Origin: Brienomyrus brachyistius | Lineage: Eukaryota > Chordata > Actinopteri > Osteoglossiformes > Mormyridae | Length of the DNA stretch: 64,000 nt | Direction: 5' to 3' | Assembly (NCBI RefSeq): GCF_023856365.1 | Contig: NC_064548.1 | Location: 20,322,461 to 20,386,460 of the forward strand | Part shown: one piece after another, positions 11,283 through 24,996 of the stretch | Numbering within the stretch: position 1 is the stretch's first letter | Layout of the letters: each line of letters begins with the position of its first letter | Made by a program: the position numbers and the translations under genes | The notes under the pieces: model-generated | Database searches by the model: none | Told to the model about the DNA's origin: nothing | Seen by the model: the letters and a program-made list of their open reading frames with translations, nothing else

Positions 11283-13169
11283 TTGGGTGGAACACCCCTC
11301 TTCATGCAGCCACAGCTCTGCCACATGTGAAAATGTTGGCGGGGCGATGCTCTCTGAAGCTGCCTTTCTCCATTCAAAGCTGCTTAAATCTGTCACTGTT
11401 CGCCCTCTGAACTGCACACGTAAAAAAATCCCCCTGACGTTTCTCTACCTTCGAGCTCCGCATCCACCTCTGAGGTAACTGCCTGAGCAGTATTTCAGAG
11501 GAAGTTTGCCTGGTGTGTTTCCTACACCAAAGAGACTTTCTCCTGCTAGCGATATTCCTCGAGTACACAAATGTCGGCTGCCATGGCTAAAAAAAACTAC
11601 AAAAAAAAAAAAACGATCTCAGCCGTTGTGTTTAGATTAAAATGTTTTGAACAGGATGCTTTGGGTAATCAACAGCTCGATCAACGCTAAGTATTTAAGA
11701 GCACAGTTGTAACCTGTCCAGGAGACGGAAGACAGGGCTGACGTTTGTGAGACGGCACAGTGTGATGATTATCGGGGGTGATTTACGCAGTAGGCTGCTG
11801 TGCTCTGTGTGAGTAGCAGCTGGCGGTGGTGGGTGGGTGGGGGGGGGCATATGGACAGGGGTTCGCGCTGATTTTAGATTTACCTCCTTTGATTGCAGAA
11901 TCTTTGAAGTGCTTAAGCGTGAACCTTCCCGAATCCTGTCAAAGTCAATCGATAAATCAGTGCTTTTTAAAGTGTACTGTGATTTGCCACGTAACTGCAA
12001 AGCCCTTCAGCTCGTGGGGGGGGGGGGGGGGGCTCTACAATCATTTACTGTTACCTGTGGACATTCACCATGCATTGGTAAAAACCAGAAATCAGCTGGT
12101 ACGCTTGGGAGTCTTAAGGGTGCCGGTGAGTAGCACGGTGATTCAATAAAGCATCTTGAAGATGGAGGATCAACGGTGATGATCACTGGGGGGGATCTGG
12201 TCTCGAGACGCGATTGCAGACCGGATGTTTGGGTCCGGCTGATGATCTGTTGAGTGCGGGTAAGATGGCCTCGACTGGGGGCTGTAAGGGAATCCTGAAA
12301 AAGTCTCAGCTTATATTTATACCGAAGCAGAGAGATTCAGAGCTGGTATGTCATGCCCGCGGGAGGATCTGCGGGCAACAGGGCCAATCAAAGGCAGCGT
12401 TGGTGCGTTGGCGTCCTCCTGCCGTTCGGCCCCGCCTCTGGCGTGCCCTCAGGATCCTTTGAGGGACATGGGAACAAAGGCTCATGGGAGACGGCGATCT
12501 CGATGCTGCTTTGATGGTGCGGCACAGCCATTAGTGTAGAGTGCTTCATTACTCTGACAAAGTGCTGTGTCTGAGGCACACCCGAAGGCCGTCTGAGGTG
12601 GTGGCAGCTTAGAAGACGAAGAGGACCCACTGACAGGCGTCATGAGTGTGTGTGGGAGCTGTCTGGGTGCCCCTCCCTGGGTGACAGGTGGGGTTAGATT
12701 CCTCGCCCAGCTGATCGTGAGCCTGACTTGCTCTTCTCTCGCGTGGGTGAGCATCCGTCCGTCCCTGCTGTTCAGTGGATGTCACGTTCAGTGTCAGAAA
12801 TCCCCTGTATCTCAGAGAACAAAGCGGCTCTTTGATTAAGGGCAGCCCTGTCGCCCGCCGGCAGCTCCAGAGGGTGGAGAATGCAGTCAGGCTGCGGCTC
12901 CTGGATGCAGCGGCGGGGTCCTTGTGGCCTCAAAGATGCCTGTGTGCTGCTGGGCTGGGGGGCTCGATCCTACCACAGAAAAGGCTCTCTCAGTAGACAC
13001 CTGGGCCGAGGGGCTGTGCTGCTGGCCTGAGGGCCTGGCCCTTTGCTAGGGAGGGGGCCATGCTTTTTACAGCTTTAATAGGATAAGTTGACCGGCCTAA
13101 TTCTATAATTTGATAATGCTAAGCTCCACAGAGGCCTGATACGCTTCAATGGTGTGTTTGTGTGCACTG

Positions 13170-13196
<27 letters not shown>
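13170..13196. repeat. AG microsatellite
   Basis: About 13 AG dinucleotides. Confidence 0.9.
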
Positions 13197-13200
<4 letters not shown>

Positions 13201-14784
13201 GCTGGGCATGATCCATTGATTAAAAATCAGTTCCCCATGTGCCTTTGAATAAATATTTATGCCACAGAAATCCTAAATGAATTATGTTGCTATTAAAGGC
13301 TCTTTAGAAAGGTTTTTTATTTTAAGGTATTGGGCTGTTCTTTGTACAAGCAGTGCCTTTCCGAACATTACTTATATAAATAAAGGGAGGGACCCTGTAG
13401 GTGCTGTGATTTGAGGTGTTTAGGAGTTGAGCCCGTGTGCATTTTTGGGTATGGAGGTGTGTGTGCTAGTGACACCCTCCGTGAATCCTCCTGAATGGCC
13501 ACACTCCGCCCTGTCACCTTGCTGACCATGCAGCCAATCACCAGGGGCCGATGTCAGGAGTGGCAGGACAGCCGTGTCCAACCCCCGTGAATATAACTGG
13601 CCTCCTCAAATCAAAATTTTCTACGAGCATCTTTCTGGTCACAGGGTTCGCAGGTCGCACCTATACACCTGAAATGCTGCTTTATGTGTCTAATAATGAG
13701 GCAGACCCATCCAGCTGAAGACGTAGCTGAAGACTCTCAGCTCACTGTGCGCTGGTTACACAGATCTGCTCTCATCTGCCATGCCTGAATAGCGTGTAAT
13801 CTGCTTAGTCCGGGCTGCATCCGTAAATTGACGGTGCTTCTCACATTCGTTTGCTTAAGCCGTGCTTCAGACCTCGGGGACACGTATAAATATTTAAGGT
13901 ATTTTTTTTTCCTGGAAGGGCACCTCCCCATGGCCGGCAGATGCGGGGATCACTGGAATTCCTCCGGATTCCTCAAGCGGTCGAATGACTTGTAATGGCC
14001 GTCACGTGAATTGCAGTTAAGCCTTGGTTACTGTAAATATTTCATTAAGAATAAGAGCCTGCGGTTTGTAGGATTGCGGCTGCATTTTTCTTCACGTTAT
14101 TATTGTAATCCTGTGGCGCGGATGACTGTGGGTTTGTCCGCATGCAGCATTTATCCCGCAATATTCCTGATTTTTGGTCTCCTGGTGTCCTCTCAACTGC
14201 CAGAACTAATGACCATCTACGGGAATGGCATAGAGTTAGCGGATCTCCTGCACTTTACCAGAAATTGGCGTCTTGTCCTTGGAGAGGAATGTATTTTCAT
14301 GGTAAAACGGATGAATGGATAGATTGGTAAATGGATAGAATAGGACCGCAGTCAGCAGATCAGGCAGATTGAATTAGGGCCGGGATGCGGGTGGTGCAGG
14401 GAGGGGCTCTATAATAAACGGTCACTGTTCGAGCTGGACAGTGTGCGCGCTATTCCACGCCCGCCGTGGGCTTCCTCAGCGGGATTCCGCTTTTACAACG
14501 TGAACAGATTCCTCGTAAATGTTACAGGCGTCCCAGTGAGTTTGGGGCAACTGTGCTCTCATTCCCATTTTATTTCTCTGTAAGTGGGAAGTTCAGAATG
14601 TCTTTGGGGAGCCCATGCTTTCCTTCGGTTGCACCCGAGAGTGCTTACAGATGTTAATCAGAAACCCCCCCCCACTGCTTAATCAAATTTCCCCTGTACG
14701 TCTTTAGCAGTTTTGGGGTCCTTTAACCAGCATGATTGACTAAAAACCTTGGGGTGTTCTGTGTTTGCTTCAGGCTGGCAGGGT

Positions 14785-14922
14785 TTTACATTTACTTGAG
14801 GCTTTTATCCACGACGACTTGCGCTAGTGGGAAGGGTCACAATGTAGATCTACTCCCTGGGATTTGAACCCACAACCTTTGTTGTTAGCACAATACTCTA
14901 TTTGTTGAGCTTCAGCAGCTAA
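14785..14922 (-). repeat. tRNA-like interspersed repeat
   Basis: Contains 'ttttacatttacttgaggct', 'tttatccacgacgacttgc' and 'gggatttgaacccacaacc' followed by gttagcacaatactct. The combination is the familiar fish repeat with a reversed tRNA-like B box (ggtttgaaccc on one strand). The exact family is not assigned. Confidence 0.55.
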
Positions 14923-17179
14923 ACAGGGTTGATGGCTTTTGATGAGACAGTAGGGTGCTTCACCAAAGACCCAGGTATTTTCCCAACGAGTGTGACATGT
15001 TTAACCAGAGAGACCAGCCTCACTGGATCCTGAATGAAGTTTAGCCCCCCCCCCCCCCCCCCCGAGTGTGCAGTTGGCGGCTTGGCCTTCCCCATGCGTC
15101 AGGGGCACTTCAGCGCGATAAGCAGAGCATTAATCGAGGCCCGTTGTTGCCGCTATCAGCGCGGTAATGGAGCGCTCTTCAGCCGGCCCTGATTCACGGG
15201 GGTCGTCCCCCCCCCGGGATGTGGGTTAGTGGCTGACAGGGCCTCCAGAAACGGAGGTTAATCAAAAGAGGTAATGAAGCTTTTTATAGACACCTCGCGA
15301 AGGTCGCCACCGAGAGGCGCCTGGTCCTAGTGCCGCTGTGCATCACACCAATATCCTTTCACCAGTAACGTGCACAAGGTCAAGAGCAACTGAGGGGACT
15401 CAGAGCAGGAGTGGAACATGGAGCTTATCGGTCTTGTCCAGAGTGCCCCATTGGTGCTTGGGTTCTCCATGGGATAGGTGAGCATTCAGAGGCTTAGGAC
15501 GAGCCTGTCTCCTTCCCTCACACATGGGACTTTTGTCCCCCACACGCCTCCTCCGCAAAACCCGAGCTAGAACCTCTGGATTGCCGAGAATTGAGCAGCG
15601 TTTGTTTCGCCGATGGACTGGGAGCGATTTAACTCCGTCGTGACCAGTCTGGCATCATAGTGCCATAGTGTAGGCATCCTCTGGGGTGCCGGATGTCGAA
15701 CCTTCTGTGGTTATTCTGAGAAGTCGGTAACGACGAGTGGAAAACCACGAGCGCTTTTAAAGATAGAGATCTGAAGGCCGCCTGTAAGGCCATGCTGGTG
15801 TTTAACATGCCGCCAAAGTCACGCCGACTGGCTTTCTGCTGTTTGCCGAAGCGCAGAGAGGTGCAGGGAAAATGGCCCATTTCAGCGCCAGAGTGCCGGG
15901 CCCTCTGGACGTTTTGGGCTCCGTTTATGCCATTAGAGTTTCGTTCACGAGTGTATTTGGGTGCCGCGCTGTGTGACACGTGCCTCACGACTGTTCCCAG
16001 TGCGAGTGGTGGCAGCTTAGACGGTGATGGGTATTGGGGGGTGTGGGGGGGCATGTCACGCTCACTCTGACCAACCTGTGTGGCTCATATGGATAAACCT
16101 CCCCCTGTACTGGAGCAGTGGATACAGATGGGCAGATTTGGAAATGTTTCAACGTTAAGTTGATTTGGATGACTAGTAAGAATTAAAAAAACTATGATGT
16201 CTTCATCTGAAATGAGCGATTCTGATCTGCGCTGTCCCCGGTAACACATCCCCACCCGCCGCTATAAATACCGCCTTTACGTTGAGTCATCGGCAGTGAC
16301 GGTGACAGAGTGCAGGCCCGACTGGCCCTGGGGCGTCTGGCTAATTATTCTCAGAGATTACCACCGTCAGCTGCTCCCGATGCCCCCATATCTACAGCCC
16401 CTCACCGGCAGTGCTCCCCCCGCCCCCGACCTCTGTGGAATGTGATCACCCCCCCCCCCCCAATCCAGATCGGGGCGTGGGGTGCGCGGGACCCTGGCGT
16501 GAGATGTGACATAGTGACCCTTCTCTCCAGGCCACTGTCCATCCTCCAGTGTGACTGGACTACCTGCTCCGTTACTGAGCGAGTCACGACATTCACGCTA
16601 AAGTTCACAGTGCAGGTAGACCGTCTCCCAATTACCCCCCCCTCGGTTTGCACGTGTGACTGCAAGCCTCTTTTGTCCCCAAATTAGGCAGGCGGGGCAG
16701 CCCCAGTCCTACCCCCCTCCCCATGCGACACTGCACATGGTCCCTCTGATCACCTAATTGTTCATTTAGTTCATTACTAGCGGCGTCGATGTTCAAGGAA
16801 GAGGCTGAGGCTGCGCAAGCCTGGGGAAGTGCCCCCCCCCCCCTCACGCTTTAACTGGGGCTGCTGTTTCCTGGAGCCTTTTAATTCCCCCCTCACCCCT
16901 CCGGTTGCCACCCTCTTTCACAGGGGCTCTCTTTATGGGGACACAATACGTCCCCCACCCTCTGCCAGCTCCGGTTTGTCAGGGCTATTCAGCTGAGACT
17001 GATGGCGATTGTGGCAGATGGGCTCGATGGCTGCCCGGCCCTTCCTGCTCTACTGTCTCTCCCTCCCTCTCTCCCTCTCTCTCTCTCTCTATCTGAATAG
17101 GCCCCCACAGGAGCATCCTATCCGTAGCGCCTTGTTCTCTCCCCGCCCCCCTATCCTCCCCTCCCTGAAGGGTAGTTCC

Positions 17180-17260
17180 ACCTTCAAAGCTGAGCGCTCT
17201 CTCTCCCAGAACACATGTTACATGTCCCAGAGGCTTGGGCAGAGGAGAGCGAGAGTGTGA

Positions 17261-17302
<42 letters not shown>

Positions 17303-17531
17303 GTGAGAGGGAAGAGGAGGAGAGGGAGCGAGAGGCTGTCAGTGACAGACCGGCTGAGGGACGGCGCGGTGTGAAGGTGTCCGTGCAGCAGGCAGGCAGG
17401 GTGGGGGGGGGCACGCTCTGGATGTAAACTTCTTCCCGGGTCAGGGGAGTGGGCCGCCATTGAGACCGCGGCCACAGGATCACCTGTGTGTCATCCGCAG
17501 CCCGGAGTCAGGATGTGCCAGCGCGCTCCGG
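17180..17531 (+). promoter_or_regulatory. Candidate internal promoter and alternative first exon
   Basis: A locally GC- and CpG-rich stretch in intron 1 follows TG and AG repeats (17258-17302) and ends in an ATG at 17513 within gtcaggatgtgccag, then a strong donor CCGG|GTGAGT at 17531/17532. The six-codon frame from this ATG ends in phase 1 and does not match the phase of exon B. Either the exon is a 5' leader with translation starting later (for example the Met at 26117), or it is not an exon. Inference only. Confidence 0.25.
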
Positions 17532-17597
17532 GTGAGTACGCATCTCCGGGGGAGGGCTGCACAGCGGTGCTTGCCTGCCACATGTGCTGCAGGGGTG

Positions 17598-17599
<2 letters not shown>

Positions 17600-17683
<84 letters not shown>

Positions 17684-17695
17684 CCGCGGCGCGCG
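17600..17695. repeat. TG microsatellite fused to a CG-rich palindrome
   Basis: About 38 TG dinucleotides run directly into gcgcgcgccgcggcgcgcg. Alternating purine-pyrimidine over about 90 bp is the classic Z-DNA-prone pattern. It begins about 70 bp after the candidate donor at 17532. Confidence 0.9.
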
Positions 17696-18077
17696 TGTGT
17701 CCCTGCTTTAACAGCAGAACGGCTGCTCCCTCAGGGTTCCTCCCAGGACTTTCTGCAAAGTTAAAGGAGTGACCTCTGCTTGTTTTAACTTGCTGTAGCC
17801 CTCTGGGTGGTTGGGGGCGGGGGTCAGGGGCAGCATGCAGCCTGGTGTTTAAGCGTTCTAGACTTAAAACGCATGACACGCAAGCAACTGTCCATGCGGC
17901 TCCTAGGATAATCCTGCCCAAACCTCGATATGTTCCCAGTAAAAACGGAGCAAGAAACGATCTGGTCCCTGTTGCTATTAGCAACTGAGAAGGGCTGAGT
18001 CCCTGTGGCAGTAATCAGCCTAATGCTGATTGATAACAGGTTGATAAGCCCTGGTTTGATGGGGACCAGAAGAAACC

Positions 18078-18758
18078 GCTTGTCTGCCTGCCTTCCGATC
18101 TGTCTGTCTGCCTCCTTTTCCTCCCTGCCTGCCTTCCTATCTGCCCACCTGCCTGCCTGTCTGCCTGTTTGCCTTCCTATCTGTCTGCCTTCTTTTCCTC
18201 CCTGCCTGCCTTCCTATCTGCCCGCCTGCCTGCCTGTCTGCCTGTTTGCCTTCCTATCTGTCTGCCTTCTTTTCCTCCCTGCCTGCCTTCCTATCTGCCC
18301 ACCTGCCTGTCTGCCTGTTTGCCTTCCTATCTGCCTGCCTTTTTTTCCTCCCTGCCTGCCTATTGGCTGTCTGTCTGCCTGCTAGTTGGCCTACCTTCCT
18401 CTCTATCTGATAGGTAGCCAATCTCCTTGCCTGTCTGCTTGTCAGTCCTTTGGACGGTCTGTCTGCCTGCCTTGCTGTCTGCCTGTCCACCTAGATTTCT
18501 GCTGGTCTGTCTGTCTTCCTGCCTGCCTGCCCACCTGCCTTCTTGTCTGTCTATCTTTCTGCCTTCCTACCTGTCTGTCTGTCTGTCTGTTGTCCTTCCT
18601 GTCTGCCTGTGCTCCTTCCTGCCTCTCTGCCCTCCTGCCTTCCTGCCTGCCTTCACTCCTGCCTGTCTGTCTGCCTGTATGCTTCCCTGTCTGGCTGTCT
18701 CTGCCTGTCTTTTTTTTTCTGTCTCTCTGTCCTCCTGCCTTCCTCCCTGGCTGTCGGA
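18078..18758. repeat. CTGCC/CTGTC/CTTCC degenerate tetranucleotide tract
   Basis: About 680 bp composed almost only of cctg, ctgt and cttc words, with longer internal repeats of about 80 bp (for example 'cctatctgtctgccttcttt' at about 18176 and 18254). Low-complexity Cys/Leu/Pro/Ser-rich open frames on + and Arg/Gln-rich frames on - are by-products. Confidence 0.9.
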
Positions 18759-21700
18759 TGCTGCGGCTGTCTTGTGGCGTCTTCCCCTTTGTGCTGACCA
18801 GGGGCCCCTCTGCTTTCTGTAGCCCGTTCCATCCATCCCCACACAGCCCCCACACCCCTGTCATGTTTTGTTTGGGAGCCAGCTGGTCCCAGATCGCCCA
18901 GTCCACAGGACTGGTTTGCACTGCAGGCCTGTCCTTTTCACCCAGACTGAGCTGTAATGTGTGACCGCAGTCCAAAGTCCCTGCCTCCTGGAGGGGGGTG
19001 CGCCGTATTGTTTGGTCCTGGAGTGACAGAAGCGGTGTGGATGCACATGACACAGCATGGCGAGGGAGCCTCCCGCCCCCAGAGGTGCTCCCCAGTCCTG
19101 CTCACTTTGCCGCTCCAGCCTGCTGATGGACTGTCAGACATACCGATAAATTGTTCCCTGTTTACCAGCCCTGTTTGCTCACCCTTTTGGGTCAAACGCC
19201 TTCACACTGATGTTTGGACTCACCCCAAAATATAGGAGACCCCAACCCCCCCGGAAGGCCCTGGCTTTGCAGCCCAGTGCCGGTCAGGAGCCCAGAAGGA
19301 GAAAATCAGAACTTGGCTGCTATTTATTTGGGGATTAGGCCTGAAAGCGGTTTCTGGGCCAAGCCTCTCAAAGTGTAAAACACAGTTTATAGAGCACTTA
19401 GTGCACTGCAGCGCGGGGTATAAATGAGGCCTGTAATGAATCACTTTCACGTACATGGACACTCTGGCTCATTACTTTGCCTGCTGATGGGGTCCAAAAG
19501 GGAGATCCTGCCCGGTTATGCCTGCTCCGCTCTCGGGTTTCCGCTTTCGTACAGACGTGCGATGTGTAGACACGGTTGGCCGTTGTGTGATGTCACGGGG
19601 GCTACCCTTTAGCCCATGGTGTGTCAGTGGCGTCGTGCGCCGATTGGACATAGGATTTGTGCTCAGGCATGCTGAGGACGACTCGGGGCTTTCGACTGAC
19701 CAAATTCCAAATCTGAGATCAGAGATCTGTCCTCCAGAGATCCCTGTCCTCTTGGCGGCGTGGACAGTCACCGAGGAAGCGTTTCGTCTTTGCGGTGACA
19801 TTCATGGGGTGACCCGGCGAGCCAGAACATGGGGCATGTCGCGTCGCTTTGGGCTGGAACCTACATGCATTCCTGGCGGCTCTGCAGGCTTCGTGACATT
19901 AGAGCATCTGAAAAGCGTTTTGCAAGTCTAGCGGCCTGAGTTCCTATTGAAGCATCAGATGCGGTAGGTTTATGAAATCTACTAATGGAGTGGACTGGAT
20001 GCTTGTTAAATTATGGACTCGATAGTGCACTTTTTAGGAGACATGTTTCAGATCCCTATAAATGGGGATATTTATGAAACCCGCGGCAGTTAAACACGAT
20101 CGGCCTGCTGCGAGCAAACCTGCTTGAGTTTCCCAAAACCCAAGCTGATGGTTCCGTCATGTAAACACGTCGCCCTCCAGCTGTGCGCTGATGGAGCCCC
20201 AGCCTGCTCTCTGTACTGGGAAGGTGCAGCTTCCTGCCCCAGAAAGTCCGACCGCCGGTATCTGTGCTATGATGGTATTTGTCGTGCGGTCACTGGAAAC
20301 CTGACGTGTATCGTGCACCTACAAGCTGCATGGTGCTCTTAGACGCACATACTGTGTGATTTTGTGTGTGTGTGTTTCTGTGTGTGTGTTGGTTTGACAG
20401 AGCCCGCATCGCTCGATTGAATGTATGCCAGTTCACACTCTGCATATCTGCTGAAAACACTCCAGGCGAAGCGCGAGGAGGGAGCAGCAGGGTCCTGTTG
20501 TTTTGTACGTGCAGCTCTGTGAAATATGAGTGATTTATTACAGCAGTGGAATGAAACGAATGAAATGTCAAGAGTCTCGTGTGGGGCGCCTAGTGGCGCT
20601 TTGCTGTGGGGCATCTGCAGTGGGGCGGGGTGGGGTGTGGGGTTATAGATTAGTGTATAAGCTAAGCATGCGGATACATTTTGCGGAGATTTTTGCTGAA
20701 AACCGCACCTCGTTTAATAAAGACTGGCCACGTTCATTTCCAAGTGTCCTCCAACCAACCAGAAAGTGTCTTCATCTAGCGGTATGTGTTTATTTTATGT
20801 GTTTTTGAGATTGAAATCATAAATTACATCTGCAACAATTATGTGGGGGGAGACACGGCAAGGAGCATGTCCAATTTCCATGTCTGACTGGTGAGTCATT
20901 GCCTGCCTCTGACTGGGACGGCGTCCAAAATGCCGGAGACCGAGTGTTTACTCGCCACCAACACCGCGCTCAGGAGCGACGCGGCGAAGCAGGGAGGCCG
21001 TCCAGCTGCCGGCCTCCTCCTCAAACGAGCCGTTAGGAGAACTTAAAAAAACAAAACTGAGAAACTGAAGGCAGCTGCAGGAGTACTGAAACAATTCTGC
21101 TTGATATGCATCTTAATTTCACTCTCAGATGCTGGAAGGGAGGAGCTGCTACATGCGATAAGGGAATCTTCCTACCCAATAGCGCCGTCCCGGTGCTGTC
21201 CTCCTCATAATTAGAGCATTCTGGGCTGATCCCGGATGGTTCATATCCTAAATGGAATCTTAGCGTCGAGCCCTTCCTGTGCGTCTCCAGGAATAAAAAT
21301 GGATTTGACGGATAAGATTTGGCAAAGCCTGTTAATTTCAGACAGTTCAAGAAAGTGTGTCATGCCGCACTAATGTCAATATGAGTGCATGCGCTCGGAA
21401 TGTGGCCGACATTTGCAGCTGGTGCATCTGTGGATTTGCACGAGTGTCCTTCTGGGTCTGTACTGCACACGTGCTGCCGCCAGCTGGTGGGAGGTTCCCG
21501 CTGGTCCGGACGGGACGTCCAGCTGCACGCCCCGTGAGCCCAGCGTGGCACGCTGCTTGCCTCGGTACCCCTTTCTGCAGTGGGGCTTGTGTAGCTCGAC
21601 CTGGGAGACGGGCAGGAGCCAAACTCGCGCTGCTCCCTGCTCAGTTCCTTGCCCGAGCCATGGAAGGAAATCTTGGATCCATGAGAGGACTTGCACAACA

Positions 21701-21970
21701 GGGAATTGGAGTGATTTCGGATGTGGTTTGTGGCATGGCTGAGTGAATGAAGAACACGACGTGGCCCACATGCGAGACACCGGGCATGTCCAGCTGCCCT
21801 CTGGTCGATGAGGACTGTTTGTCCTTCATGCAGAATCCCTGCCTTTTAGTGCAATATGGGTGATCTGCGGTGTCTGCCTTTTGCTATAGAGTATCTGTTT
21901 GTCATATGTGATGAGTTTGGTGATCAGAGCTAGGCTCTGAATCAACAAAGATTTTACGATGCTTTCTAGG

Positions 21971-22070
21971 GAGCGGAGTCACATGTGCCAAGTGGACAGT
22001 GCTCACTGGTGGGTGGAGTCACATGTGCCGAGTGGACAGTGCTCATTGGTGGAGAGTCACCTGTGCTGAT
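21971..22070. repeat. Detached units of the 40-bp minisatellite
   Basis: Units start at 21971 and 22011, with a partial one at 22051, all related to gggtggagtcacatgtgccg plus agtggacagtgctca. They are separated from the main array by about 290 bp of unrelated sequence. Confidence 0.8.
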
Positions 22071-22360
22071 GTTTGCTATACGAGATTCGAGATTCCCTTA
22101 TGTTGTCATTTCAACATGGCGCAGTCAACAGCAGTTTCACTCCTTCTCTATTTATAAATCTGTGAACTAATAAATCTCTCCATGAGCTTTTCATGCTCAG
22201 ACCACAACAACAACAACAAGTGTGTTCATGGAGGCAGCCATGTTTGTTCGGAGATGTGTAGCTTGAACGGGAGACTGGTCAGATGTGACGTCACGCACCT
22301 TGGAGTATATGATTTCACTGAGAAAATCGAATGCAGCACGACTGTACCGTATTTCTCGGT

Positions 22361-22940
22361 GGGTGGAGTCACTTGTTCTGAGTGTACAGTGCTTACTGGT
22401 GGGTGGTGTCATGTGAGCTGAGCGGACAGTGTTCATAGGTGGGTGGAGTCACATGTGCTGAGCGGACAGTGCTCATAGGTGGGTGGAGTCACATGTGCTG
22501 AGCGGACAGTGCTTACTGGTGGGTGGTGTCATGTGAGCTGAGCGGACAGTGCTCATAGGTGGGTGGAGTCACATGTGCTGAGCGGACAGTGCTTACTGGT
22601 GGGTGGTGTCATGTGAGCTGAGCGGACAGTGTTCATAGGTGGGTGGAGTCACTTGTTCTGAGTGTACAGTGCTTACTGGTGGGTGGTGTCATGTGAGCTG
22701 AGCGGACAGTGTTCATAGGTGGGTGGAGTCACTTGTTCTGAGTGGACAGTGCTCATAGGTGGGTGGAGTCACATGTGCTGAGCGGACAGTGCTTACTGGT
22801 GGGTGGTGTCATGTGAGCTGAGCGGACAGTGCTCATAGGTGGGTGGAGTCACATGTGCTGAGCGGACAGTGCTTACTGGTGGGTGGTGTCATGTGAGCTG
22901 AGCGGACAGTGCTCATAGGTGGGCGGAGTCACACGTGTGC
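22361..22940. repeat. 40-bp minisatellite, 14 units plus a partial
   Basis: Unit starts fall exactly every 40 bp from 22361 to 22921. Two main types alternate: gggtggagtcacatgtgctg (A) and gggtggtgtcatgtgagctg (B), both followed by agcggacagtg and then ctcataggt, ttcataggt or cttactggt. A rarer third type has acttgttctgagtgtacagt. The alternation gives an 80-bp higher-order period over much of the array. Confidence 0.97.
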
Positions 22941-24996
22941 TGTCACCCACTGTTTCCCAGTGTGACATCACCCATCGTCCAGCTGGGTGTCATATTTTAC
23001 GTGTGGAGAACTGCCTGCTGGCCAAAAAAAGAAAAACAGACTTGCCTCCACCGCACTATTTTTCTTGTATGCTGTTGGTTTCCCACACCAATTAGTTGAT
23101 TAGCGACATCCCAGTTTTGAACTGTAAATTTAGTCCATTCAAGCAGTAAATATGCAGGAGACCGCCCGTCACTCATAGGGGCTCCAGAGTAATCGAGTGT
23201 AAACACAGTTCATCGGAGGTGAAGGTTTCACACACTAAATTCAGTCTGTCAGGCTGGTCCTGGTGATCCCGCGGGCCACCAGAAGGGGGCAGACAAGTGG
23301 GATATGGTGAAACTGAAATGGACCCAGACCCCCAAGACGGCATAATAACAACTGGGATTGTTTTGTGAAGGGGACGCTGTGACATCTGATGAGGCCCGTG
23401 CCCCCAGCTCCTCTTGGCAGGGACCCTGCTCCAGGATTAACACCTCTGCATGCTTCTCTCCCTCTGTTTTTACCCGGAAACTTCCTCTTCGTGATGTAGA
23501 TCGACAGGGTAATGTTATTAAAGCTCCAGGTTCCAGAGGTGCATAAACCAGGTGAGGTTTCATAATAATAAAGCTGACAAATGACCTTGTCAAGCTCCAG
23601 CTGTGTGAGTTATGCTCCTAGGAATCCCCCCCCCGTCTTGGTCAATCCCAAATAAGCGCCGATTATCAACACTGACATTCAACACTGGCCATCACCTCTC
23701 ATCAGCACTAACTAGCAGCTGGAGCCGTTTGCCCTGACCATCAGCTATAATGATCTGCTTGGACCGACAGATTTTTCCATTGGCTCTGACCATCAGCCGC
23801 GACCTTCGGCCCTGACCGCCAGCTGCCACCATCATCACAGCAGTAGATTTCATCACAGCTCTCAGTGGGAGATCTGCTGATCACAGCCCACGGAGAAAAT
23901 GGGCAAAGCGCTCGTGGCTCAGAAGACATTTGAGCAGACCGAGTCCTGTCTTGTGGTTTTGCGGGACGTTGCCGTATGGATGCTTTTGAAATGCATGACG
24001 TTTGCATCTCTAATCATGCAGCGGTTTGACGGCTGCAGCACTGGAGAGCTTTTACGACCAGGTAGGCGGGGGTGGGGGCAGTATCCCTGTTAGAGATGCC
24101 ACCGTCACCGCAGGAGGTGTCCCGCTCTTATGTCACTGAGCAGCTCGAAACTACGAGTTGTTCAAACCGGTTATAACCAGGTACGTTTTAACTGGATTTT
24201 GCATGTATGTAAGTGAGACATCCAAGCATAGACTAAAGATTGCTTTAGGTGAGAGTCATTATTCATATTTTTTTTCTATTTTTAGCTAGATAAGAAATCT
24301 GGGTTATGTGTAAAGAGGTGTCGGATGAGGTCATTTATTGAATGTGACAGCGTTTTCTGTCTGGTGCATTTGTGTCATAATTTTATTGCTTTTTCCAGAG
24401 TTTCGGGTGTGTGTAATGAAGTGCCGGGTGTTACTCGGATAGGCCTCTGCTGCTGATTGAATGTGACTTTAGGAAACATGATGGACGAGCCTTAAAATAT
24501 GTTTATATATGAATTTGCCAGTCAGAGTGGAGTACAGAATGGATGGCGCAGTCAGTAAATCAGCTTGCAGATGTTTAGTGGTGCTCAGTGCACAGACCTG
24601 AACGCTGTGCTCAGCTGTCGCCCCCATCCGCTCCGGGCCAGAGGGGGACTCTAGTACCCGCATTAAGCAAGCTGTGCTGGGGCTGTTTTGACTGCCGCTA
24701 AAATCCATCCCAATTACAGTAATCGCGCTTTATACAGCATGTCATTCTTGGCAGCAGTATTCGTCCTCGCATTAAATTACGGCTCCCCTCTCATTTTTCA
24801 TCCTCCGCCACGTCTCCTTCTATAGGTTCTTTGAGATGCGGGTCCAGCCCGTGGAATCCGGAGGGAACGAGGCTCGTAAGAAATGGAAGTGCTCCGATCC
24901 AACAGGAATAACCAGCAGCGAAAACCCGTTCATAGTGACAGAGGCGTGTATTTGTGCACTAGGCTTGATTGCAGGCCCACTGGAGGGGGGGTGGGG

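Noticed and set aside
18005..18964. Cysteine/leucine/proline-rich proteins on + and Arg/Gln-rich on -
   Set aside because: Products of the CTGCC/CTGTC/CTTCC low-complexity tract; no start context, splice sites or domains.
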